Origin: Christiangramia sp.
Lineage (GTDB): Bacteria; Bacteroidota; Bacteroidia; Flavobacteriales; Flavobacteriaceae
Assembly: GCF_029937855.1 (NCBI RefSeq)
Contig: NZ_JAPYPC010000012.1
Location: 28,054-92,053 of the forward strand
Reading direction: 5' to 3'
DNA: 64,000 bases
A program made the position numbers and the translations under genes. Below, in pieces: positions 55,559 to 63,605 of this stretch (positions are counted from its first letter, which is position 1; each line of letters starts with the position of its first letter). The notes under the pieces were generated by a model. It was not told the origin of the DNA. It did not search any database and saw nothing but the letters and a program-made list of their open reading frames with translations.

Positions 55559-56929
55559 ATGAGTACCACACAATTTATAGAATCAGCTTTTAAAAGATTG
55601 ATCCCTGCCCCCTTCACATTAGCGGTGCTTTTAAGTTTATTTACCATCGCGATCGCTTTTTTATTTACTGGCAGTTCAGATGCTAAATCCATGGTTCAGA
55701 TACTAAGGTACTGGCAGGAAGGAATGTGGGATCCGGCTTTGCTTGTTTTTGCGGTTCAAATGATGTTGATCCTGGTACTGGGGCATGTACTTGTGCTAAG
55801 TAAACCGGTATCCTGGCTGACGCAAAAATTAACCGGCCTGGTTAAAGATAATGCCAGTGCGGTGATCATGGTTTCGGTTTCCACCATGCTCGTAGCCTTT
55901 TTTAACTGGGGCCTGGGATTGATTTTCGGTGCAATTATGGCCAGAAAAGTTGGAGAAGCAGCCAGGGACAGAGATTTTAAAATCAATTATCCTTTAGTAG
56001 GGGCTTCTGGTTATGTGGGCCTTATGGTATGGCATGGAGGAATTAGCGGCAGCGCCCCCTTAAAAGCTGCTGAAAATGGACATATAGCTGATCTTTTTGC
56101 GGGAAAAGCCAGTCAAAATATCCTAAGCAGTTTACCCGATAATATCCCTACCGCAACTACTATTTTTGCAGACTGGAATCTTATCCTCTTCGGAATTTTA
56201 CTTCTTCTCGTTCCCCTGGTGCTCTGGGTTATTAGCAAAAAAACCAGTGTTTCCAATGTTGAACTTCCACCTACAAAAACCAGGAAAAAAAGCTTACTTC
56301 CTGAAGGAGCTGAGAAACTCGACCATTCAAAATACCTCAGCCTGGTATTTGGGATCTTACTGATGGCTGCTTTTTTAGCAAGTTATGGTGCTAATCTATT
56401 AAATGCTAACCTAACTCCCAATATGCTAAATTTTGGTATGCTGGCACTTTGTATCCTGCTCCATGGCTCCTTTGTGTCTTTCTTAAATGCCCTGGATGAA
56501 GCAATTCCTGGCGCCGCGGCCATCTTAATACAGTTCCCATTATACTTTGGAATTATGGGGATTATGCGGGAAACAGGAATAGTGGGCGATATAGCCGGTT
56601 TCTTTTCTTCTATAGCAACCGAGGTTAGTTTACCCATCTATACGTTCTTTAGTGCCGGCCTGGTAAATATTTTCGTGCCTAGCGGAGGTGGCCAGTGGGC
56701 TGTACAGGGGCCCATTGTATTAGAAAGCGCTTTAAAATTGGGGGTACCTCTCAATAAAGCTATTATGGCTTTTGCGTACGGAGATCAGATCACAAACATG
56801 CTACAACCATTTTGGGCGTTGCCCTTACTGGCGATTACAAAATTAAAAGCACGGGAAATCCTCCCATATACTTTAATTCTAATGCTTGTAGGGATGTTGG
56901 TCTATATTACGGGGCTTTTAATAATTTAA
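55559..56929 (+). CDS. Short-chain fatty acid transporter (AtoE family)
   Basis: A 456-residue inner-membrane permease with about eleven hydrophobic helices, from the AtoE/short-chain fatty acid transporter family. Family segments include FKRLIPAPFTLAVLLSLFT at the N-terminus, NWGLGLIFGAIMARKVG, and NIFVPSGGGQWAVQGPIV near residue 365. The likely substrates are acetoacetate, butyrate or similar acids. It stands alone, and copy D of the intergenic repeat begins five bases after its stop. Confidence 0.9.
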   Translation: MSTTQFIESAFKRLIPAPFTLAVLLSLFTIAIAFLFTGSSDAKSMVQILRYWQEGMWDPALLVFAVQMMLILVLGHVLVLSKPVSWLTQKLTGLVKDNASAVIMVSVSTMLVAFFNWGLGLIFGAIMARKVGEAARDRDFKINYPLVGASGYVGLMVWHGGISGSAPLKAAENGHIADLFAGKASQNILSSLPDNIPTATTIFADWNLILFGILLLLVPLVLWVISKKTSVSNVELPPTKTRKKSLLPEGAEKLDHSKYLSLVFGILLMAAFLASYGANLLNANLTPNMLNFGMLALCILLHGSFVSFLNALDEAIPGAAAILIQFPLYFGIMGIMRETGIVGDIAGFFSSIATEVSLPIYTFFSAGLVNIFVPSGGGQWAVQGPIVLESALKLGVPLNKAIMAFAYGDQITNMLQPFWALPLLAITKLKAREILPYTLILMLVGMLVYITGLLII

Positions 56930-56933
56930 ATTA

Positions 56934-57130
56934 TTCATGTGCGGTTAAAGAAGTTAGACTTGAATTTAACGAACTGATAAACAAAAGAAGTTGGAAATTC
57001 TGTTTTTCACATAATACTATAATTCAAAAATTTTTAAAAGCTGGGTATAGATAATAGTAAAATGCTTCGAACTATTGAAAATAATGGGTTCAGGTTCGTT
57101 CTTTAAATTTTTTATCTGCCACTGAATTTA
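56934..57130 (+). repeat. Intergenic repeat family 1, copy D
   Basis: Starts TTCATGTGCGGTTAA and ends TGCCACTGAATTTA. It lacks the roughly 25-base block containing CGCTTCGCTTTTAG, so the 5' hairpin is incomplete, but the later blocks (ACTGATAAACAAA, AATTCAAAAATTT, GGGTATAGATAATAGTAAAA, GGGTTCAGGTTCGTTCTTTAA) are well kept. Confidence 0.85.
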
Positions 57131-57298
57131 AATGGATCTCCAAACTTGATCTATAACTGAAATTAGGATCTCCTCACTTGTTTCAGTACCTATAATGAAT
57201 TGAAAATCAATCTATTGACTTTTTGAGACATCTGAAATTATTTTAGGTAAGGTCGATTAGATTATTTGTGAATACTTTGTTTATTCAAAGGGAAGCAT

Positions 57299-57342
57299 AA
57301 AAAAAGGCTAACTAGAATATTTAAACCATTTTCCAGTTAGCC
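57299..57342 (-). terminator. Minus-strand intrinsic terminator
   Basis: GGCTAACT-AGAA pairs with TTCC-AGTTAGCC (12 bp with one mismatch), followed on the minus strand by seven T. It lies 360 bases beyond the serA stop, so it ends either a long 3' leader-out or a small RNA. Confidence 0.7.
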
Positions 57343-57704
57343 CTCGCAACTATTGTTTAACCAATAATTACTCTATAAATTTAAGCATAGAAATCCATTT
57401 TTATAGTTAATAAAAAGTGAAAATTGCTGATAAAAAAAATAGAGGCTGTGATTTCATTTCAGAATGAAGCCTTTAATTCTTTTCTGGCTATTAATCTAAT
57501 TGAGCTCCAAAATGCATTTCAACTGCTAAACATGCATATTTAGGGTAGGACAACAAATTTCCTGGTATTTCTCAGGTTTTATTTCAGCCACCCGACCAAA
57601 AACTCACCGCGAACTGCGAAAAAGCAGAACCGATCTCTCCCAGGGAAAAGGTGAGGCAGAAACCCCGAAGCAGAGCCGTCGGGAATTTAAGGTTAAAATT
57701 GATC

Positions 57705-59597
57705 CTAATACAATACCCTGAATCTAATGGTTCCCTGAATTCCCTTTAATTCTTTGATCACCTCAGCATCATAGGCCTTATCTATATCTGTAATCACATA
57801 TCCCACCGTTTCATTTGTTTTAAGGTACTGCCCCACAATGTTAATATCATGTGCGGCTAAGATCTTATTGATATGAGCAATGATCCCCGGTTTATTATGG
57901 TGAATATGTATAAGCCTGTGTGCATTTTCTAAAATTGGCAATTGCAGGTTTGGGAAATTCACAGAATTTGTGGTTCCGCCGGTATTGATATAGTTGATGA
58001 TCTTTCCGGGAACAAAATTCCCAATATTCTCCTGGGCTTCTTCTGTACTTCCTCCAATATGCGGAGTAAGGATTAGGTTTGGCAAACCCCTTAAAGTAGA
58101 TTGAAACTCATCATTATTTGTTTTTGGCTCCTTCGGAAAAACGTCTACACCAGCGCCTCTAATCCTTCCGGCTTCCATATGCTTTCTTAATGCATCGACA
58201 TCTACCACCTGCCCCCTGGCGAGATTCAGAAAAATAGATCCTTCCTTCATCCAACTGAATTCCTTATCGCCAATCATATTTTTATTCTCCTTCCTTCCGT
58301 CTACATGTAAGGTTACGATGTCTGCCTTTTCAAATAATTCCTGAAGGCTGTGACATTTTGTAGCATTTCCAAGAGCTAGTTTTTCTACCAGATCGTAATA
58401 ATATACATCAAAGCCAATAGCTTCAGCAACTACCGAAAGTTGTGCGCCTATATTACCGTAACCAACAATTCCAAGTTTTTTACCTCTTATTTCATAGCTT
58501 CCTTTGGCAGATTTATTCCATTCCCCCTTGTGCATTTCGGCGATTCGGTCTGGGAGGTTCCGCATTAATAAGATGATTTCACCAATAGCAAGTTCTACCA
58601 CACTTCTGGTATTACTGAAGGGTGCATTAAAAACAGCCACTCCCTTTTTAAGGCAGGCTTCCAGATCTATTTGATTGGTGCCAATACAAAAAGCGCCCAC
58701 AGCGATGAGCCTGTTGGCATTCTCCAGCACTTTCGCAGTAAGGTTCGTTTTAGACCTGATTCCCAGTACAGAAACATCCTTAATTTTTTCTGCTAATTCA
58801 TCTTCATCTAAAGCTCCTGAAATTGTGGAAACATTATAACCTTCATTTTTCATGATGGCCACGGCATCTGCATGTACATTTTCCAGTAATAAAACTTTTA
58901 TCCTGTTCTTAGGGTAAGAAATTGCTTTGTTCATTTTATGAAGGTATAGGAATTCATCAAGACTGGGAGTAATATGGTCTGCTTTATCTAAAATATCATC
59001 ACGTTCTATATTTTCAGTAAAAGCATAAAATTTATTGGCCAGGCCAGCGGCTTTTATTTCATAATCATTATAACCATCCCCAATAACATACACATCACCC
59101 TTAAGGCCCATTTTTTTCAGAAGTTCTACTTTTCCATTGTTCGAAGAAAGAACATTATCCTGATCAAACCCGGTAATATTTCCGCTTTCATCATAGACAA
59201 AAGTATTGGCATAGACATTTTCTTCCTTAACACCCAGTTCTTTTACAATGGGAACAATGATCTCTTTAAATCCGTTTGAAATAATATAAATACTATCCTG
59301 GTGTTCCTTGAAGAATTCTTCGTTCCTCACAAAGGAAACAGACACTTTTTTCTTTAGATTTTCCACCAGTTCCGGGATCGCACTTTTATTCGCTTCCAGA
59401 ATCTCCAGCCTTTTTTCCAATGATTCCCGGAAAGCCAGTTTGCCACCCATAGCCAAATCTGTAAGGTCTTTTAATTCCTGGAGTTTTTCTTCCTTCTTTG
59501 CATTACTTGCCAGAGAGATTTCCCCAAGCACATCCAGCGCCTCTACCTGGGTAAAGGTACTATCGAAATCAATCACAAAATGTTTTTGGTTGCTCAT
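57705..59597 (-). CDS. serA: Phosphoserine phosphatase-phosphoglycerate dehydrogenase fusion
   Basis: A 630-residue bifunctional serine-synthesis enzyme. The N-terminal HAD phosphatase (about 1-215) has the nucleophile motif DFDSTFT (Asp10, Asp12), IISNGFKE and GDGYNDYEIK, which match phosphoserine phosphatase (SerB). A D-3-phosphoglycerate dehydrogenase (about 230-540) follows, with GIVGYGNIGAQLS for NAD, NLARGQVVD for the substrate Arg and LTPHIGGSTEEA for the catalytic His. The C-terminus (about 550-630) is an ACT domain that probably senses serine. So the first and last steps of serine synthesis are joined, with the SerC aminotransferase step encoded elsewhere. Confidence 0.92.
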   Translation of the reverse strand: MSNQKHFVIDFDSTFTQVEALDVLGEISLASNAKKEEKLQELKDLTDLAMGGKLAFRESLEKRLEILEANKSAIPELVENLKKKVSVSFVRNEEFFKEHQDSIYIISNGFKEIIVPIVKELGVKEENVYANTFVYDESGNITGFDQDNVLSSNNGKVELLKKMGLKGDVYVIGDGYNDYEIKAAGLANKFYAFTENIERDDILDKADHITPSLDEFLYLHKMNKAISYPKNRIKVLLLENVHADAVAIMKNEGYNVSTISGALDEDELAEKIKDVSVLGIRSKTNLTAKVLENANRLIAVGAFCIGTNQIDLEACLKKGVAVFNAPFSNTRSVVELAIGEIILLMRNLPDRIAEMHKGEWNKSAKGSYEIRGKKLGIVGYGNIGAQLSVVAEAIGFDVYYYDLVEKLALGNATKCHSLQELFEKADIVTLHVDGRKENKNMIGDKEFSWMKEGSIFLNLARGQVVDVDALRKHMEAGRIRGAGVDVFPKEPKTNNDEFQSTLRGLPNLILTPHIGGSTEEAQENIGNFVPGKIINYINTGGTTNSVNFPNLQLPILENAHRLIHIHHNKPGIIAHINKILAAHDINIVGQYLKTNETVGYVITDIDKAYDAEVIKELKGIQGTIRFRVLY

Positions 59598-60221
59598 ATC
59601 GCTTTGGAATATTCTAAAAATAAAGAAGTAAAACTAAAGCTTTTTGTTTCATAATAAAAGATTATATGGAGGCTAAAATATTAGAATTATGCATTCATCA
59701 ATAAAAGCCTTTAAAACTTTTAATTCGGGAATTATAGAGAATTCCAGGGCCTTTTTTTGAATAAAACTCAGAAAGTAAAATAAATTCAATTTTCTACTGA
59801 ATCTTTCTTAGGAAGTTCAGCTTGCTTTTGGTGGCAAAAAAATGGATATAAATAAGAGGCTGTCTATAAAGTATTTATTTCGTCAAGCTGTCACGAAAGC
59901 TTTCGGGACAGGATGACGTTTTCTCAACTTTTTAGACAGCCTCTTGTTGTGGCTAATTCAATGATTAAAAATTAATAATTGAACAAATCTTTTTAAAAAC
60001 ATTTACTTCTTCATCCATACCTCCTTTTTTTTAAATTCATTAAAATATACGTCAAAATATAATCCGGAGTTTTGTGAAAAAGAGCACTATAGGTTAAATC
60101 ATTAACTTGATTCATGTATTTATTAAATCTTTAAACTTTTATTGAAACCCAAAATTGTTTTTAGCAGAAGCAGTTGGTTACCGGCCAGACTTAGTATATT
60201 TATAACATCAATTATCTTCCT
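59598..60221. other. Long gap with a nested palindrome
   Basis: No gene is seen. Besides the 92-bp palindromic element there is a GGAATT/AATTCC hairpin followed by seven T near 59733-59758, which may be a terminator. The stretch 59960-60200 is AT-rich with a TATATTTA -7-like element just before the stress-protein gene. Confidence 0.55.
59854..59945. repeat. 92-bp nested palindromic element
   Basis: Outer arms of 19 bases (59854-59872 and 59927-59945) match with one mismatch. Inside them CGTCA pairs with TGACG and CTGTC with GACAG, around the small palindrome GAAAGCTTTC. The whole could fold as one long hairpin. Such a form fits a MITE-like or REP-like unit or a bidirectional terminator. Confidence 0.85.
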
Positions 60222-61076
60222 ATGGAAAAAAAGATCCTGATCCCTACCAACTTCTCCAAGCATTCCTGGAATGCGCTCATCTTTGCGATGAACCTTTATA
60301 AAAAATATTCCTGTACTTTCTATTTGATAAATGTCTATCATTCCCAAAGATTTTTAAGCGAGGCTATTCCTTTGTCTAAAAATGAGGACAATCAGCCCAG
60401 CGCAAAAGAAGCTTCAGAAAAAGGCTTGGAAAGAATCATGCAGGGGCTTAGTTTTAGAAAAGAAAATTCCAATCATTCCTTTGAAACTATTTCTTTCCAG
60501 GGAAGTTTAGTAGACGGTATTCAGGAAAATGCAGATAAGTTTAGAGTAGATCTTATTATGTTAGGTGCTCAGGGTGATTCGGTTCACATAAATAGCTCTG
60601 AAGATATTGCAAAAATCGCCGAAGATATTGAACAACGCCCTATCCTGGTGGTGCCAGAGTTATATACCTGGAAAGAGCAGATAAATGCAGAAATCGTATT
60701 TCCTACCAATCTTAGAACTCCTTTTAAAGAAAAAGAACTTCTCGCCCTTATTGATTTTTCGAAAAGTATGGAGGCTTCTATTCGCGTCTTATATATCAAT
60801 AGCGAAAACAGAAAACTCAACGAGGAGCAATTAAAAAATAAGGAAGAACTGGAACAAATTTTTAAAAATGTAAACCACAGTTTCCATACCTTAACCCAAA
60901 CCACACCTGCTACAGGAGTACATTTATTTATAGAAAGCAGGGATAGCAACTTTCTGGCTTTATACCAGAGAAAGCAAGGCTTTTTCACCCGGTTATTCTC
61001 CAAATCGGTGATAAGTGAAATTGCTTTTGATCCTAAACTGCCTGTATTAATATTAAAAGAAACTCCAAATAAATAA
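60222..61076 (+). CDS. Universal stress protein (tandem Usp)
   Basis: A 284-residue cytosolic protein made of two UspA-like halves (about 1-145 and 150-284). The first starts KKILIPTNFSKHSWNALIFA and has LIMLGAQGDSV; the second starts AEIVFPTNLRTPF. The G-2x-G-9x-G-S/T ATP-binding loop is not clearly kept, so nucleotide binding is uncertain. Bacteroidota tandem Usp proteins respond to starvation or stress, but the role is not defined. Both repeat families follow directly after its stop. Confidence 0.85.
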   Translation: MEKKILIPTNFSKHSWNALIFAMNLYKKYSCTFYLINVYHSQRFLSEAIPLSKNEDNQPSAKEASEKGLERIMQGLSFRKENSNHSFETISFQGSLVDGIQENADKFRVDLIMLGAQGDSVHINSSEDIAKIAEDIEQRPILVVPELYTWKEQINAEIVFPTNLRTPFKEKELLALIDFSKSMEASIRVLYINSENRKLNEEQLKNKEELEQIFKNVNHSFHTLTQTTPATGVHLFIESRDSNFLALYQRKQGFFTRLFSKSVISEIAFDPKLPVLILKETPNK

Positions 61077-61097
61077 AATTGGTTTATTTATAAAGTA

Positions 61098-61250
61098 TAC
61101 TAAACTGAAAAATAACCTCATTCTGGCAATTTCTTTCAGAAGCTCCTATAATAGTAAATAAAGCCATATAGAGACCCGGAAAGATTCTCCGAAGACCCAT
61201 AAATTCAGGGTAATAAAAAATTCTTAGGACATAAAACAGATATTCTTTAA
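61098..61250. repeat. Intergenic repeat family 2, copy 2
   Basis: Partner of 54399-54540, sharing CTAAACTGAAAAA, ATTCT...TTTCAGAA.CTC, TAAATTCAGGGTAAT and the following blocks in the same order and orientation. Confidence 0.6.
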
Positions 61251-61257
61251 AACGCTT

Positions 61258-61440
61258 AGGTCCGGTTAAAAAACCAGACCGCTTCGCTTTTAGATTTAAG
61301 AAGTTACTCCTATAAACAACCTAAGTTTGAAACTGTGTTTTTTGAACCACAATTCAAAAATTGATAAATCCAGGGTATAGATGGTAATAAAAATTTTGAA
61401 CTAGTAAAATACTGGATCTCAGCTTCGTTCTTTAAAAAAT
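61258..61440 (+). repeat. Intergenic repeat family 1, copy E
   Basis: Has the best 5' hairpin of the family: GGTC pairs with GACC and GGTT with AACC around AAAA, with one C-A mismatch. The CCGCTTCGCTTTTAG block, the CACAATTCAAAAATT block and TTCGTTCTTTAAA are kept; the usual CCACTGATTT end is missing. Confidence 0.85.
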
Positions 61441-61498
61441 AAAGGCTTGCCTTGTGTATAGTCGGTTTTATAATACTTGTTTATACAGAGAATATTAG

Positions 61499-62533
61499 TT
61501 ATCTATTGCAATCGGTTGTATGTGAATTCTTCTTCCTAAATTCATTTGGCGACATCTTGTAAGTCTCCTTGAATATTTTGGAAAAATAGCTTTTACTGGT
61601 AATCCCAATCTGATCACTAATTTCAGCTATAGTAAGATTACTCGTGCTCAAAAGCTTTTTGGACATTTCCAGTCTTTTATCTTTTACATGCCCGTTTACC
61701 GTAGTTTGATACATTCTTCTAAAACCGTCCTGAAGCTTATTTGAATTTAAGCCCACACGATAAGAAATTTCTTTGATGGTAGGCAAATTAGCAATCTCAT
61801 TCATAATAATTAAGTTAGCCTCTTCTATCGCCTTTATCTCGTGTTTTTTAAGCAGAACCTTTGCATTTTCCCCGCTTACCTCAATATCAAATTGAGTGAC
61901 TTCCTGCAGTAGCATTTGTTGAACTATACTTTCCAAAAAGATTTTTCTGAATGCTTCCTTACCTTCAAAATCTTCAATTTGTTGAAATATATCTGCAATC
62001 TCGAGGCTATAATAGCCTTTATGATAAAAAGCCTCCTTAGCCAAAACATCCTTAAAAAGATCCTTTAATTGCTCATCCATTTTTTCTATGGAACAGGACA
62101 TCAGTGAATAATATATTCGGCGGTCTATCTCTAAACTATTGAACATCAAGGTTTCGTCCTTCGAGAATTTTATCACATGACCAAAACTGGATTGGCTGGC
62201 AAGTACACAATACTGAAATTTCTCCAAATCCTGTTCTTTTTCCGTTTCTTCAAACTGATGGACTAAGATCCCGTCCAGGGTGTAAATAAATTTCAGGGGA
62301 TGCACCCTATTCCTAATAAAATTAATTTCCACATCCTCGTTAAAGGTACAGGCATAATTTATAAATCCCAGTCCGTTTCCAAAAGCAACACCCCTTATGT
62401 AACCGGAACCGAGACGTTTGGGGATACTTAAGGTAAACTCCTTACAATCCTCTATTATTTCCGCTTCTAACAAATCTGCCAATTCCAGCATTACTTTATC
62501 TATGGGAATCGATTTAATATTCAATACTTTCAT
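61499..62533 (-). CDS. AraC-family transcriptional regulator
   Basis: A 344-residue regulator with an N-terminal domain of about 225 residues of unknown ligand and a C-terminal double helix-turn-helix (about 235-335). The second helix-turn-helix region reads GITSKSYFSKIFKETYKMS. Sequence similarity along the full length makes it a paralogue of the gene just upstream. Its ATG lies inside the last 20 bases of that gene, which implies translational coupling. The target and signal are unknown. Confidence 0.88.
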   Translation of the reverse strand: MKVLNIKSIPIDKVMLELADLLEAEIIEDCKEFTLSIPKRLGSGYIRGVAFGNGLGFINYACTFNEDVEINFIRNRVHPLKFIYTLDGILVHQFEETEKEQDLEKFQYCVLASQSSFGHVIKFSKDETLMFNSLEIDRRIYYSLMSCSIEKMDEQLKDLFKDVLAKEAFYHKGYYSLEIADIFQQIEDFEGKEAFRKIFLESIVQQMLLQEVTQFDIEVSGENAKVLLKKHEIKAIEEANLIIMNEIANLPTIKEISYRVGLNSNKLQDGFRRMYQTTVNGHVKDKRLEMSKKLLSTSNLTIAEISDQIGITSKSYFSKIFKETYKMSPNEFRKKNSHTTDCNR

Positions 62534-63585
62534 GTTGGATAGGTTTTAAATGTTGGCGCCTGTAATGGGATGGCGAAATATGATATTTGTTCTTGAATAT
62601 TTTTGAAAAATAACTTTTGCTGGTCAGGCCTATCTTATACACCACATCAGAAATATAATATGCCGGGTCTTCTAATAATTGCTTAGAAAGTTCCAGGCGG
62701 GTATTCAGGATATATTCATTAACCGTTTGGTTAAACATTGCTTTAAAACAATATTGCAATTGGGATGGACTCATAAATACCATTTTGGCAATTTCAGGAA
62801 CTGTATAATTTTCGGTTAAATTGTCCTTAATAACGTCTATTGCCTGCCAAACAGCATCCATTTGGTTTTTGGTTAAGCCAGAGCTATAGGGTTTCTCCCT
62901 GTCTTTTTCCAGTTGCGAAATATAGGCCACCACCAGTTCATTGCATTTTGCCTTTAAATAAAGCATACGTAAACCTGGCTGGTTAGGTACATTTCCAAGT
63001 TCTTTATGCAGATCATTTAATTTTAAATTGTAATTACTTAAATGGGTGAAAAAACCTCCTCCATCTGTAAGTTCCTCATAGAGCTGGTAATAAGTATCTG
63101 AAAAATTTCCAGGAGATTTCTTATTCGCCCTCCTGAGAAAATTGATCATCGTGAACTCATATTTTCTCCCAGATTTAAATTCCAGGTCTGTTTTACCTGA
63201 TTGAAAAGACCGTAATACCCCCAATCGTAATTGAGGTATTAAAAGATTAGATTTTACATCCCTGATTTTTAAATCACCCTTGCAACTAAAGAAAAAATGA
63301 AATAAGCCAAATGGAAAAATATTAGGTGAAAAATTAAATTTTTTAAAGGCAAACCAGTTGAATTTTAAAAAATTTATCTCATCCTGTAAAACTGCTATTT
63401 GAAGTTCACCCTTTACTATTCCTGAATCTATATGAATAATATAAAAGGTTTTTTTAAGGTTGGAACTGCCAAATATTTTAGCTAATTCCTGGTTTAATTC
63501 ATCTAAATTTGTAACCTGGATATTGATTTCCCTGGCACTCCTAACGTTTTCTTTAACAATTGAATCGTCATTTCTCCCCCCCCAT
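62514..63585 (-). CDS. AraC-family regulator with out-of-frame start at a poly-G run
   Basis: The C-terminal part is a normal AraC double helix-turn-helix (GLTSKSYFSKIFKNKYHIS). The same frame stays open upstream to about 63605 with convincing coding sequence. For example, the segment around GVLRSFQSGKTDLEFKS lines up with VLASQSSFGHVIKFSK in the paralogue. It contains no ATG or GTG, and the only TTG start (63224) would give a 236-residue protein lacking most of the sensor domain. An ATG at 63585 is followed by eight G and reads into TGA after five codons. With seven G it would give a 356-residue protein, close to the 344 residues of its neighbour. As sequenced, the full-length gene is OFF or frameshifted. 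Confidence 0.75.
63576..63583 (-). repeat. Poly-G run at the start of the AraC gene
   Basis: Eight consecutive G on the minus strand, beginning with the G of the presumed ATG. One base fewer restores the frame. Confidence 0.9.
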
Positions 63586-63589
63586 ATAA

Positions 63590-63600
63590 TTTTTTTTTTT
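63590..63600 (-). repeat. Poly-A run upstream of the AraC start
   Basis: Eleven consecutive A on the minus strand, 5-15 bases before the presumed ATG. It could change leader length or ribosome binding if it varies. Confidence 0.85.
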
Positions 63601-63605
63601 GGTCC

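Larger units (their letters stand above)
56930..57704. other. Long gap: repeat copy D, minus-strand terminator, GC-rich patch
   Basis: No gene is supported. The left part is repeat copy D, the middle has a strong minus-strand terminator, and the right part (57585-57692) is a GC-rich patch with several short self-complementary segments downstream of serA. Confidence 0.6.
61077..61498. other. Gap filled by two repeats
   Basis: Almost the whole gap is occupied by repeat family 2 copy 2 followed directly by repeat family 1 copy E. No gene or clear terminator is seen. Confidence 0.6.
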
